DNA from: SUP05 sp964577715
GTDB taxonomy: Bacteria; Pseudomonadota; Gammaproteobacteria; PS1; Pseudothioglobaceae
Length of the DNA stretch: 25,359 nt
Assembly (NCBI GenBank): GCA_964577715.1
Contig: CAZOAA010000022.1
Span: forward strand, 1-25,359
Reading direction: 5' to 3'
Positions 18,201-24,089 of this stretch are shown here, piece by piece. The first letter of the stretch is position 1. Each line of letters opens with the position of its first letter. Below the pieces are notes generated by a model. The model was given only the letters and a program-made list of their open reading frames with translations, made no database searches and was not told where the DNA came from. The position numbers were made by a program, and so were the translations under genes.

Positions 18201-18407
18201 GATAATGATATTTTATGGGTTATTGATTTTAAAACGGCCGAACTTTTAGATGATGAATCGTTAGAGCAATTTATACACCGACAACAATCAAAACATGCCG
18301 AGCAGTTATTGTTTTATAAAGAGACATTGTCAAATATTTATAACAATCCAATCAAGTGCGCACTTTATTGTCCTAGCATTAGTCGGTTGATTGAAATAGC
18401 GCACTAA
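15234..18407 (+). CDS. RecB/AddA-like UvrD-family helicase with C-terminal nuclease
   Basis: A 1057-residue protein combining a superfamily 1A helicase with a RecB-type nuclease, the layout of RecB and of the proteobacterial form of AddA, which process double-strand breaks for recombination. Walker A is QAPAGSGKTELLTQRYL (K27), motif Ia AMTFTNKAVDEML, motif II LLIDEFQDTSTSQF (D398, E399), motif III GDPMQSIYRFRES, motif V LMTIHQSKGLEFD and motif VI LLYVAMTRAKRKLHL. The nuclease residues are all visible: H910 in GTLVHQYYEYG, D985 in IDRLF, D998 and K1000 in WVIDFKT, and QLLFY at 1024-1028. The start is GTG at 15234, overlapping the argS stop as GTGA. No recC, recD or addB is adjacent. AddA-like fits the overall length better than RecB (1180 in E. 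coli), but the partner is unknown, so I give no symbol. The 3' end overlaps convergent thiE by 29 bases. Confidence 0.9.
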   Translation: MSDQAQRNQALDITQSYIVQAPAGSGKTELLTQRYLKLLANCSDPESVIAMTFTNKAVDEMLDRVLSALKSSVQAKPKQAHKQLTHQLACAVMQRSDDLNWQLLQNSKRLKILTIDGLSSLIANRYPLRSQLVPRKIMAQQWEQDRAYRYAAEQTLLMIDDHQHGKPIADLLLYLDNNVEKFYRLVMQMLSKRDQWLRRLYREDTMNLEVLKSSAEQIITQYLMSLEVLAKPYLDANFFALMGASTDKECACVDSLPGHQLKDLVKWQSIQKLCLNKSGKWRKKLDKNTGFPPDLKTQKTELLALFNTLSAHESLQEALQQVSILPDVDFSQAQFDTLTTIAEVLKLCVAQLALYFEREQVHDFIEVGLNANQALKDQLGVSDAVLFLDYKVQHLLIDEFQDTSTSQFNTIKKLIKPWQDNEGKTLFIVGDPMQSIYRFRESQVGLFLQVKNKGIADIKPNSLVLNANFRSSKSIVDGNNHFFQTIFPKNNDIYQGAISYSPSQSASSDEDDQAINFYPFAYNQLSREAESVSSIVKNMLASDRHSDIAILVRNRSHLQKIAQQLTQDKIVFESLKITKLKEHLLTRDLFSLTKALLHLGDKLAWLSVLRSPWCGLILDDLLILSEDDDCIIYDKLSDETILARLSQEGRARVKHLQCCLQDSVNNQGRFNFIELLTHAINQLGVIDVLSKTDSIIKDQFLQIIANCEQQQSLDTKTIESALDELYAPSEQSNVKLMTIHQSKGLEFDTVIIPGLGGKPKSDDSPMMHMKEFADQSLLLAPVKSSIDTVESKIYAYLKFVESQQNKFETMRLLYVAMTRAKRKLHLMGAVNKSNKAVSTSLLALLMQFYQHKFEDIDDTQDATKNLSAPDLKRFSQLKAPKIKQQTDGELVEYQQSFERLFKSLLGTLVHQYYEYGLFSPSEQNIRNRLIEIGMPPNDMQHWQTYIIRLLDNTKNDSQFDWLFKERPSTLVEAEFVIGENTIVIDRLFIDNDILWVIDFKTAELLDDESLEQFIHRQQSKHAEQLLFYKETLSNIYNNPIKCALYCPSISRLIEIAH

Positions 18408-18957
18408 TCATAGCTGTTGCATCACATCCTGCCTCAAGTGCTTGCCGTTGGTTAGAAAAATCAATGCCACCAATACCAACAATCGGAATATTTAGCATTT
18501 GCTTTGCTTGGCTAATGACATCAAGTGAGCAGTGCGTGGCATTAGGCTTAGTGCTTGATGGAAATAGTGCACCAAAGGCAACGTAGTTGGCACCTTGCTT
18601 TTGTGCACCAAGCGCTAAAGCAATATTGCCATAACACGATACTCCAATAATGGCATTGTCGCCCAATTGGTGCCTAGCCCATTCTACAGGTTTATCGTTT
18701 TTACCAAGGTGAACACCATCTGCCCCTACTTTTTGTGCTAGGTTGATATCATCATTAATGATAAATAAAGTATTATGTCTCGAACATAGTTGTTGTAATT
18801 GTTTTGCTTCATCGAGTTTAATCGATGTATTGGCTGTTTTATGGCGGTATTGCAGTATACTAACTTTATGCGAGATGATAACTTGTTCTACTTTATTAAT
18901 ATCAAGTGTTTTGTTAGGTGTTATGGCATAAATACTACTAATTTTTTTATGATGCAC
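18379..18957 (-). CDS. thiE: Thiamine-phosphate synthase
   Basis: ThiE joins the hydroxymethylpyrimidine diphosphate and thiazole phosphate moieties to make thiamine phosphate in the cytoplasm. The 192-residue TIM-barrel has the family motifs in order: ILQYRHKT, FIINDDINLAQKVGADGVHLGKND, IIGVSCYGN, GANYVAFGALFPSSTKP and IPIVGIGGIDFSNQ. Length is slightly below the usual 205-215 because of a short N-terminus. The only plausible start is GTG at 18957; no ATG lies nearby, and an in-frame stop is just upstream at 18972-18970. The start codon is one base away from the lptC start on the other strand, and the 3' end overlaps the helicase gene by 29 bases. Its promoter must therefore lie within the lptC coding region. 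Confidence 0.93.
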   Translation of the reverse strand: MHHKKISSIYAITPNKTLDINKVEQVIISHKVSILQYRHKTANTSIKLDEAKQLQQLCSRHNTLFIINDDINLAQKVGADGVHLGKNDKPVEWARHQLGDNAIIGVSCYGNIALALGAQKQGANYVAFGALFPSSTKPNATHCSLDVISQAKQMLNIPIVGIGGIDFSNQRQALEAGCDATAMISALFQSTD

Positions 18958-18958
18958 A

Positions 18959-19918
18959 ATGGTTAGCTTTCAATTAAGACACAATCTATTAATCACAGTT
19001 TTTATTATAGTGATTATCATCGCCATGTGGCTTTTGATGAGAGGATTATCGTATTCTTTTACTGCGTTGCAAGAGAAAGAACCAGCTCCTTTGACACAGA
19101 ATGAGCTTGTATCAAAGGAAGTTTCTTATATGGAGAAGATTGATAATTTTTCTTTGCAAGAGTTTAATAAAAACAACCAGCTTTCACACTTTGTTAATGC
19201 AAAAAGCTATTTTAATTTTAAAAACACACCTGCAATCTTAATCGGTCCAAAAGTAACTACTTATGATAAAAATGGTAATAAAGATTACATTTTAACTGCC
19301 GAGCGTGCCAACTATTTAGACAGTGGTGAAATCAAATTTAAAGGCAAGGTGAATGTACATTCTGGCTCTGGAGTAACTCATAAAATGAAAACTAAAGAGT
19401 TGTTGGTTGGCACAAAAACAGATGACTTAATTAGTAACAAAAAGGTGACTTATCTGGGTGAGAATGCAAGGATTGTTTCCCAGGGCATGCATATGAAAAC
19501 CAAAGACGACAAAATGAAACTTACGGGCAAGACACTCATTAAGCAAGATAGTGGTGGAAAAATATTAACAAAAGATCTTAATATTGACCAGTCAAATGGA
19601 CAGAAGCATTATTACTCAAAGCATGATACGACTTATCTAGCCAAAGAAGATACGATTTATTCTGTAGGCATGGATTTAGACATGAAAAATGAACTAATGC
19701 ACCTTTTAGGTAAGGTGAAAATTCTACAAAATACAGGCACTAAAATCAATACTAAAGACCTCGTAGTTGATCAATCAAATGATGGCGATATTTATCGAAC
19801 TAAAGAAAAAATACATTATCAATCAAGACTTGCTAATATTCGTGCGGTAGGCATGCATTATGATGCCAAGAGAAGAAAGATTAAATTAACCGGTGGTGTG
19901 ACAGGGCGTTATGAATAA
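18959..19918 (+). CDS. lptC: LPS export protein LptC, enlarged by internal repeats
   Basis: LptC is anchored in the inner membrane and bridges the LptBFG transporter to periplasmic LptA in lipopolysaccharide export. A single membrane helix (about residues 9-28) precedes a beta-jellyroll domain that starts near PAILIGPKVTTYDKNG (91-106). The protein has 319 residues, whereas typical LptC has about 190. The excess is explained by a 61-residue unit: residues 162-222, 223-283 and a partial third copy 284-319 line up without gaps, each with a pattern YL...I.S.GM.....M.L.GK. The first two copies share about 27 of 61 residues by my hand alignment. The end LTGGVTGRYE resembles normal LptC termini. 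Removing two units (122 residues) gives 197, the normal size. The start is ATG 18959, one base from the thiE start. lptA overlaps by eight bases. Symbol based on family pattern and position before lptA. Confidence 0.88.
   Translation: MVSFQLRHNLLITVFIIVIIIAMWLLMRGLSYSFTALQEKEPAPLTQNELVSKEVSYMEKIDNFSLQEFNKNNQLSHFVNAKSYFNFKNTPAILIGPKVTTYDKNGNKDYILTAERANYLDSGEIKFKGKVNVHSGSGVTHKMKTKELLVGTKTDDLISNKKVTYLGENARIVSQGMHMKTKDDKMKLTGKTLIKQDSGGKILTKDLNIDQSNGQKHYYSKHDTTYLAKEDTIYSVGMDLDMKNELMHLLGKVKILQNTGTKINTKDLVVDQSNDGDIYRTKEKIHYQSRLANIRAVGMHYDAKRRKIKLTGGVTGRYE
19442..19807 (+). repeat. Two complete 61-residue repeats inside lptC
   Basis: The units are at 19442-19624 and 19625-19807, each 183 bases, with a partial third unit from 19808 to the stop. 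Landmarks repeat at exact 61-residue spacing: VTYL/TTYL/IHYQ, GMHM/GMDL/GMHY and TKDL with DQSN in the first two units. Similarity is clear in protein and weaker in DNA, so the duplication is old rather than recent. Confidence 0.8.
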
Positions 19919-20396
19919 AAGATATTTGCTATTACTGTGTTTGGTGTTTGGTAATGCTTTTGCTCTGCCAGAGGATGCAAATTCACCCATTGAAGTTAAG
20001 GCATATACGGTAGTTATTGATGAGCCCAACGGGCTGAGTACTTATACGGGCAATTCTCAAGTGAAGCAAGGCTCTTTAATGCTGGATGCCGAGAAGATAG
20101 AATTGTTTAGTAATCAAAAAGAAGTAACAAAGGTAATTGCTGTGGGTAGTAGAGAGAAGTTGGCACATTACAAACAAAACCAACCTAATCAACCTCGCTT
20201 TGTTGAAGCGACAGCAATGAATATCACTTATTTAATTAATAAAGAGTTTGTGCATTTAAAAGGCAAGGCGCATTTCATACAAGGATTTGACTCATTTAGT
20301 GGCGGTACTTTGGACTATGATATTGCAAATGATAGAGTTATTGCTGAAAAATCAGAAGATGGTGCTCAAAGGGTTAAATTTAAAATTAAACTATAG
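19911..20396 (+). CDS. lptA: Periplasmic LPS transport protein LptA
   Basis: LptA polymerises or bridges between LptC and LptD to carry lipopolysaccharide through the periplasm. A cleavable signal peptide is visible (MNKRYLLLLCLVFGNAFA, cut predicted after residue 18). The mature part has the OstA/LptA beta-jellyroll pattern: PIEVKAYTVVIDEPNGLSTYTGNSQVKQGSLMLDAEKIEL is typical (described here in pieces), followed by a strand ATAMNITYLINKEFVHLKGKA and a run FSGGTLDYDIANDRVIAE. Length is 161 residues (185 in E. coli). It overlaps lptC by eight bases and is followed by acylphosphatase rather than the usual ABC ATPase gene lptB. Confidence 0.92.
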   Translation: MNKRYLLLLCLVFGNAFALPEDANSPIEVKAYTVVIDEPNGLSTYTGNSQVKQGSLMLDAEKIELFSNQKEVTKVIAVGSREKLAHYKQNQPNQPRFVEATAMNITYLINKEFVHLKGKAHFIQGFDSFSGGTLDYDIANDRVIAEKSEDGAQRVKFKIKL

Positions 20397-20671
20397 TGAG
20401 TGCAATTACAGCGACCGTCTATGGCAAGGTTCAAGGTGTTTGGTTTCGTGGATCAACTCAGCAAAAGGCAAACGAGCTGGGGATTACTGGTTGGGTTAAA
20501 AACACCATGGATGGAAATGTAGCACTTGAAGCTCATGGTAAAAAACTGCAATTAGAAGCTTTAATTGATTGGCTTGCTAAGGGCCCAAGTTATAGCCAAG
20601 TAGAACACTTAGATGTTAAGTGGATAGAGTCAAGTACTGAATATGGTTCTTTTAGTATTAGACATACATAA
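20396..20671 (+). CDS. acyP: Acylphosphatase
   Basis: A 91-residue enzyme that hydrolyses acyl-phosphates. The family signature is near the N-terminus, GKVQGVWFRGSTQQKAN, with the catalytic Arg in VWFR (about residue 18). The second signature GWVKNTMDGNVALEAHG holds the catalytic Asn (about residue 36). The length is exactly that of the family (about 90). The GTG start at 20396 shares one base with the lptA stop (TAGTG), so it is likely co-translated with lptC and lptA. A functional link to LPS export is not known; the position may be simple operon packing. Confidence 0.95.
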   Translation: MSAITATVYGKVQGVWFRGSTQQKANELGITGWVKNTMDGNVALEAHGKKLQLEALIDWLAKGPSYSQVEHLDVKWIESSTEYGSFSIRHT

Positions 20672-20697
20672 TAAAATATGTAAAAATTATGTTTTTA

Positions 20698-20726
20698 TTG
20701 CCACTTTAGTCTAAACGCTGTAGAAT
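20698..20726 (+). promoter_or_regulatory. Sigma-70 promoter for the CBS-domain gene
   Basis: TTGCCA (20698-20703), a 17-base spacer and TAGAAT (20721-20726) match the consensus in four or five of six bases each at ideal spacing. The transcript would start near 20733, and an ACGGAG ribosome site (20747-20752) precedes the ATG at 20761. Confidence 0.65.
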
Positions 20727-20760
20727 ACAAAAACCATTCGTAAAAAACGGAGAATAAATC

Positions 20761-21207
20761 ATGCAAGTTCAAGAAATTATGTCAACCAATGTTAAAACAG
20801 TCACCCCTGACCAACTGGTCAAAGACATCGCCATTTTAATGGTGATGGATCATATCAGTGGTGCCCCTGTGGTTGACGATGATAACAACTTAGTTGGCAT
20901 CATCTCTGAAAAAGATATCTTGCAACATATGTTTCCCAAGCTTGACGAAGTCATGAGCGACACTTACTTTGATTTTGAAAACATGGAGCACAACTATAAA
21001 GACACCATGAATGTTAAGATTGGTGAGCTCATGACCAAAGAAGTGGCCAGTATTGATTTAGACATGCCTTGTCTAAAGGCAGCAAGTACCATGTGGCTTA
21101 AAAGATTTAGAAGAATTCCAGTTACCCACAAAGGCAAGTTAGTTGGCATTGTCAGTATTGGCGATGTACATCGTGCTATTTTTAAATCTTGCATGAGTGG
21201 CGATTAA
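20761..21207 (+). CDS. Two-CBS-domain protein
   Basis: A 148-residue soluble protein made of a single CBS pair (Bateman module) and nothing else. The first CBS domain spans about residues 1-60 (VQEIMSTNVKTVTPDQLVKDIAILMVMDHISGAPVVDDDNNLVGIISEKDIL). The second spans about 84-145 (IGELMTKEVASIDLDMPCLKAASTMWLKRFRRIPVTHKGKLVGIVSIGDVHRAI), both quoted here as pattern descriptions. CBS pairs commonly bind adenine nucleotides (AMP, ADP, ATP) or SAM and regulate partner proteins. The linker at 60-83 is acidic and aromatic. It has its own promoter and ribosome site and lies just upstream of sat, whose pathway consumes AMP and makes ATP. A sensing role there is inference from position only. Confidence 0.88.
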   Translation: MQVQEIMSTNVKTVTPDQLVKDIAILMVMDHISGAPVVDDDNNLVGIISEKDILQHMFPKLDEVMSDTYFDFENMEHNYKDTMNVKIGELMTKEVASIDLDMPCLKAASTMWLKRFRRIPVTHKGKLVGIVSIGDVHRAIFKSCMSGD

Positions 21208-21276
21208 TTTTTTAACCTATTGTAGAAGCATAATTAGCGATACTTCTTAGTTAATTTTTATCTCTTTTTAGTGGTG

Positions 21277-21292
21277 TATCCCTAAGGGGATA
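21277..21292. repeat. Inverted repeat upstream of sat
   Basis: TATCCCTAAGGGGATA has perfect six-base arms (TATCCC/GGGATA) around a four-base TAAG centre. It lies about 65 bases before the start predicted from TATAAT at 21338, and is flanked by a looser outer repeat (GGTG at 21273-21276 with CACC at 21304-21307). It has no T tract, so an operator is more likely than a terminator. No known regulator consensus fits that I can name. Confidence 0.5.
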
Positions 21293-21337
21293 TATTACGA
21301 TATCACCATAAAATAATACGCTAAAAATCGCTGTCGG

Positions 21338-21343
21338 TATAAT
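21338..21343 (+). promoter_or_regulatory. -10 box of the sat promoter
   Basis: A perfect TATAAT at 21338-21343 predicts a start near 21350 and a short leader before the sat ATG at 21374. No good -35 is found 16-18 bases upstream, so an activator may be needed. AGGAT at 21363-21367 is the likely ribosome site. Confidence 0.55.
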
Positions 21344-21373
21344 TTCGCCTTTTAGATTAATATAGGATTAGAC

Positions 21374-22582
21374 ATGTCAAAATTAGTCCCGCCACATGGC
21401 AGCGACACAATTAATGCATTAGCATTATCAGGCGATGCATTAGCAGCAGAATTAGTAAGAGCAGAATCACTTCCAAAAATCACTTGTTCTTCTAGAGAAG
21501 AAGGCGATATTGTGATGTTGGGTATCGGTGGTTTTAACCCGTTAGATGGTTTTATGGGTAAAGCTGATTGGCAAGGCGTTTGTGACAATATGACAATGGC
21601 TAATGGTTTATTTTGGCCAATCCCAGTAACGCTATCAACAGACGATGAAGATGTATCTGAAGGCGATGAAGTTGCATTAGTAAGTAGCAAGTCTGGCGAT
21701 ATTCTTGCAACAATGACAGTGACTGAAAAATACACCATTGACAAAGATCATGAGTGTGAGACAGTTTACAAAACAACTGAAGACGCACATCCAGGCGTGG
21801 TAATGGTTCAGGCGCAAGGCAAATATAATCTTGCAGGCCCTATTAAAGTATTATCAGATGGAGGCTTCCCAGCTAAGTTTGGTGATTTATATATGACACC
21901 AGCTGAGACTCGTGCCTACTTTGACGAGAAAGGCTGGAAGACAATTGCAGCATTCCAAACGCGTAACCCAATGCACCGTTCACACGAATACTTAGCAAAA
22001 ATCGCAGTAGAGATTTGTGATGGCGTAATGATTCATTCAGTATTAGGCGGACTTAAAGCGGGCGATATTCCTGCTGATGTTCGCTCAGAGGCAATTTCAA
22101 CATTGATTGACAATTACTTTGTGCCTAATACAGTATTACAATCTGGCTACCCATTAGACATGCGTTATGCAGGCCCTCGTGAAGCATTACTTCATGCATT
22201 ATTTAGACAAAACTATGGTTGCTCACACCTAATTGTTGGTCGTGACCATGCGGGTGTTGATGACTACTATGGTCCGTTTGATGCACATAATATTTTTGAT
22301 GAAATTCCAGAAGGTTCTTTAGTAACACAACCACTTAAGATTGACTGGACGTTCTGGTGTCATGAGTGTGGTGGCATGTCTTCAATGAAGACTTGTCCGC
22401 ATGAAGCAAAAGATCGTGTATTGCTATCAGGCACTAAAGTTCGTAAGATGCTTTCAGATGGTGAAGATTTACCACCAGAGTTTTCTCGCCCTGAAGTAGC
22501 TAAGGTCTTGCAAGTTTACTATGCTGGTATTAAGGACGAAGATAAAGTAGAAATTAAGATGAGCGGTCACTCAGCTAAATAA
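21374..22582 (+). CDS. sat: Dissimilatory ATP sulfurylase
   Basis: Sat catalyses the interconversion of APS plus pyrophosphate with ATP plus sulfate. In a sulfur oxidiser it runs toward ATP and releases sulfate. Family motifs are FQTRNPMHRSHEYL (Q195, R197, H201, H204), MRYAGPREALLHALFRQN, IVGRDHAGVDDYYG (G289-G294) and LSGTKVRKMLSDGEDLP near the end. A cysteine cluster WCHECGGMSSMKTCPH (C329, C332, C341, H343) matches the zinc site of dissimilatory sulfurylases and is absent from assimilatory CysDN. At 402 residues it is single-domain, with no APS kinase fused. It is followed by aprM, aprB and aprA, which fixes its role as energy-yielding sulfite oxidation. Codon use from here rightwards (CGT, GGT, GCA, TTA) looks like that of highly expressed genes. 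Confidence 0.97.
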   Translation: MSKLVPPHGSDTINALALSGDALAAELVRAESLPKITCSSREEGDIVMLGIGGFNPLDGFMGKADWQGVCDNMTMANGLFWPIPVTLSTDDEDVSEGDEVALVSSKSGDILATMTVTEKYTIDKDHECETVYKTTEDAHPGVVMVQAQGKYNLAGPIKVLSDGGFPAKFGDLYMTPAETRAYFDEKGWKTIAAFQTRNPMHRSHEYLAKIAVEICDGVMIHSVLGGLKAGDIPADVRSEAISTLIDNYFVPNTVLQSGYPLDMRYAGPREALLHALFRQNYGCSHLIVGRDHAGVDDYYGPFDAHNIFDEIPEGSLVTQPLKIDWTFWCHECGGMSSMKTCPHEAKDRVLLSGTKVRKMLSDGEDLPPEFSRPEVAKVLQVYYAGIKDEDKVEIKMSGHSAK

Positions 22583-22620
22583 AGTAAAGATATTTATTAA
22601 AAGAAAAAAGACTATTAGTA

Positions 22621-22626
22621 TATAAT
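22621..22626 (+). promoter_or_regulatory. Possible -10 box in the sat-aprM gap
   Basis: A perfect TATAAT lies 75 bases before aprM, with only a poor -35 region upstream in AT-rich sequence. If used, it would start a transcript near 22633 whose leader contains the hairpin at 22640-22660. Confidence 0.35.
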
Positions 22627-22639
22627 TATCGAGTTTTTT

Positions 22640-22660
22640 GAATTTCTAATTCAGAAATTC
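22640..22660. terminator. Hairpin between sat and aprM (attenuator or processing site)
   Basis: GAATTTCT (22640-22647), loop AATTC and AGAAATTC (22653-22660) form a perfect eight-base stem. A short, imperfect T tract follows (GATATTTTTA), so it may be a weak terminator or an RNA stability element. A competing outer pairing, TATCGA with TCGATA (22627-22632 and 22659-22664), also exists. Confidence 0.5.
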
Positions 22661-22688
22661 GATATTTTTAAGTGTGATTAACAAACCC

Positions 22689-22696
22689 TAAGGAGG
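22689..22696 (+). promoter_or_regulatory. Consensus Shine-Dalgarno of aprM
   Basis: TAAGGAGG, four bases before the ATG at 22701, is the perfect anti-Shine-Dalgarno complement and the strongest such site in the window. It decides the aprM start and implies high translation. Confidence 0.85.
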
Positions 22697-22700
22697 ACAA

Positions 22701-23573
22701 ATGGATTTCACTACAACGCCAATTGCGGCTTTAGCAATAGCTGATAATGGTATCGGCTGGGCAGACATGCAAACGTATGTTACTGTCATGATTGCATTAG
22801 TTATTGTGATGACAATAGCTGATTTACTACATAAGAAGAGTGCAACATACTTTTTCCAAGCAGCTGAAAAAGCGGAAGAATTATTAGCAGCAGGTGAAGC
22901 AGAAGCTTCTATTGGAAATGAATCTGGCAGATTAAAGCAGCTTAGCTCTGGCGATAAAATGAATGCATTGGTTGGTACAGTAGCAATTGATGTTGCAACA
23001 GCTGGTGAGTTTTCTAACCCAACTCGTCGTTTAGTACATATTCTTACGATGTGGGGTTTTGTTTTCTTCGCTGCTACAACAGCGATTATTATTTACGGGG
23101 AAGCTGAAAATACAATGCTTGCAACGATATGGAATATTGGTGCAATTATATTGTTAGTTGGCAGCTGGTGGTTCTGGGTTAGCTTTAAAGTTGATTGTCA
23201 GGCTGAAGGCCAATCACTATTCCAAATTGATCTTAGAAAGGACATTTTCTCGTTGGGCTTAATGTTTACTTCTTTATCAACATTAGGTTGGGCGTACACT
23301 GGTGGTGGCGACACTGGATGGTTTACTTTCGTAATCATTTCAACAGCTGCATTATTTGGTAGTGTTTACTGGTCTAAATTCTCTCATATGTTCTTTAAGC
23401 CTGCAGCGGCTTACAACAAACGTATCATTGAAGCTAATGGTACTAATGAGAACTTACCTCATGAGACAAGAGATGATGAGTGGCAGCAGAATAGACATTC
23501 AATGGAGCTTTTAAAAGATGCACCAATGGATATGGGTCTAGGTATTAAGCGTGAAGCGCCAAAGCATTACTAA
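22701..23573 (+). CDS. aprM: AprM, membrane anchor subunit of APS reductase
   Basis: AprM is the putative membrane partner that takes electrons from AprBA to the quinone or cytochrome pool in sulfur oxidisers lacking QmoABC. The 290-residue protein has membrane segments at about 23-42, 111-133, 139-161, 181-199 and 206-224, split by a soluble loop at about 44-110. Histidines near helix ends (H113 in RLVHILTMWGF and H229 in SKFSHMFFKP) are candidate heme b ligands by analogy with NarI/HdrE-like subunits; this is inference. The C-terminal 50 residues are charged and cytoplasmic-like. Position directly before aprB and after sat is the main support for the name. aprB begins 36 bases after the stop. 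Confidence 0.87.
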   Translation: MDFTTTPIAALAIADNGIGWADMQTYVTVMIALVIVMTIADLLHKKSATYFFQAAEKAEELLAAGEAEASIGNESGRLKQLSSGDKMNALVGTVAIDVATAGEFSNPTRRLVHILTMWGFVFFAATTAIIIYGEAENTMLATIWNIGAIILLVGSWWFWVSFKVDCQAEGQSLFQIDLRKDIFSLGLMFTSLSTLGWAYTGGGDTGWFTFVIISTAALFGSVYWSKFSHMFFKPAAAYNKRIIEANGTNENLPHETRDDEWQQNRHSMELLKDAPMDMGLGIKREAPKHY

Positions 23574-23609
23574 TATTGATTAACTAATTTAAGAAGAGAG
23601 GAAAATAAT

Positions 23610-24089
23610 ATGCCAACTTTTGTATATATGACTCGTTGTGATGGTTGTGGACACTGTGTAGATATCTGCCCATCTGACATTATGCACATCGATAAGAAAT
23701 ATCGTCGTGCCCTAAATATTGAACCTAACATGTGTTGGGAGTGTTACTCATGTGTTAAAGCATGTCCACACCAAGCAATTGACGTACGTGGTTACGCAGA
23801 CTTTGCACCACTAGGTCACAGTGTTCGTGTAATTCGTGATGAAAGAAAAGGTACGATTGCATGGAGAGTTAAATTCCGTGACGGTCGTGTTAAGAATTTC
23901 TTATCACCAATCACTACACAGCCATGGGGAACTAAGATTCCTAACTTCAGAAATGAAGCAGAGCCTACTCAAGCGCAACGTGATGGTGAATTACTAGCAT
24001 TTGAGCCAGAGTCAATTCGTTTAGATGATGGTGATTTACATACGTTAGAGTCTAACGGTTTAGAACTTAAAGAAGGAGTGTACTACTAA
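23610..24089 (+). CDS. aprB: Adenylylsulfate reductase beta subunit AprB
   Basis: AprB is the iron-sulfur subunit of the cytoplasmic APS reductase and passes electrons between the FAD of AprA and the membrane partner. Two 4Fe-4S motifs lie in the first 55 residues: CDGCGHCVDICP (C10, C13, C16, C20) and CWECYSCVKACP (C42, C45, C48, C52). The C-terminal part, from VRGYADFAPLGHSVRVIRDE to the end, is the beta-sheet and tail that wraps AprA and is specific to this family. Length is 159 residues, as expected (about 150-160). A GAGAGG ribosome site (23596-23601) precedes the ATG at 23610. The stop overlaps the aprA start as TAATG. Confidence 0.97.
   Translation: MPTFVYMTRCDGCGHCVDICPSDIMHIDKKYRRALNIEPNMCWECYSCVKACPHQAIDVRGYADFAPLGHSVRVIRDERKGTIAWRVKFRDGRVKNFLSPITTQPWGTKIPNFRNEAEPTQAQRDGELLAFEPESIRLDDGDLHTLESNGLELKEGVYY

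Noticed and set aside
21222..21247. Imperfect inverted repeat AGAAG...CTTCT after the CBS gene as a terminator.
   Set aside because: The stem is five bases with a long loop and the T-rich stretch is interrupted; too weak to call.
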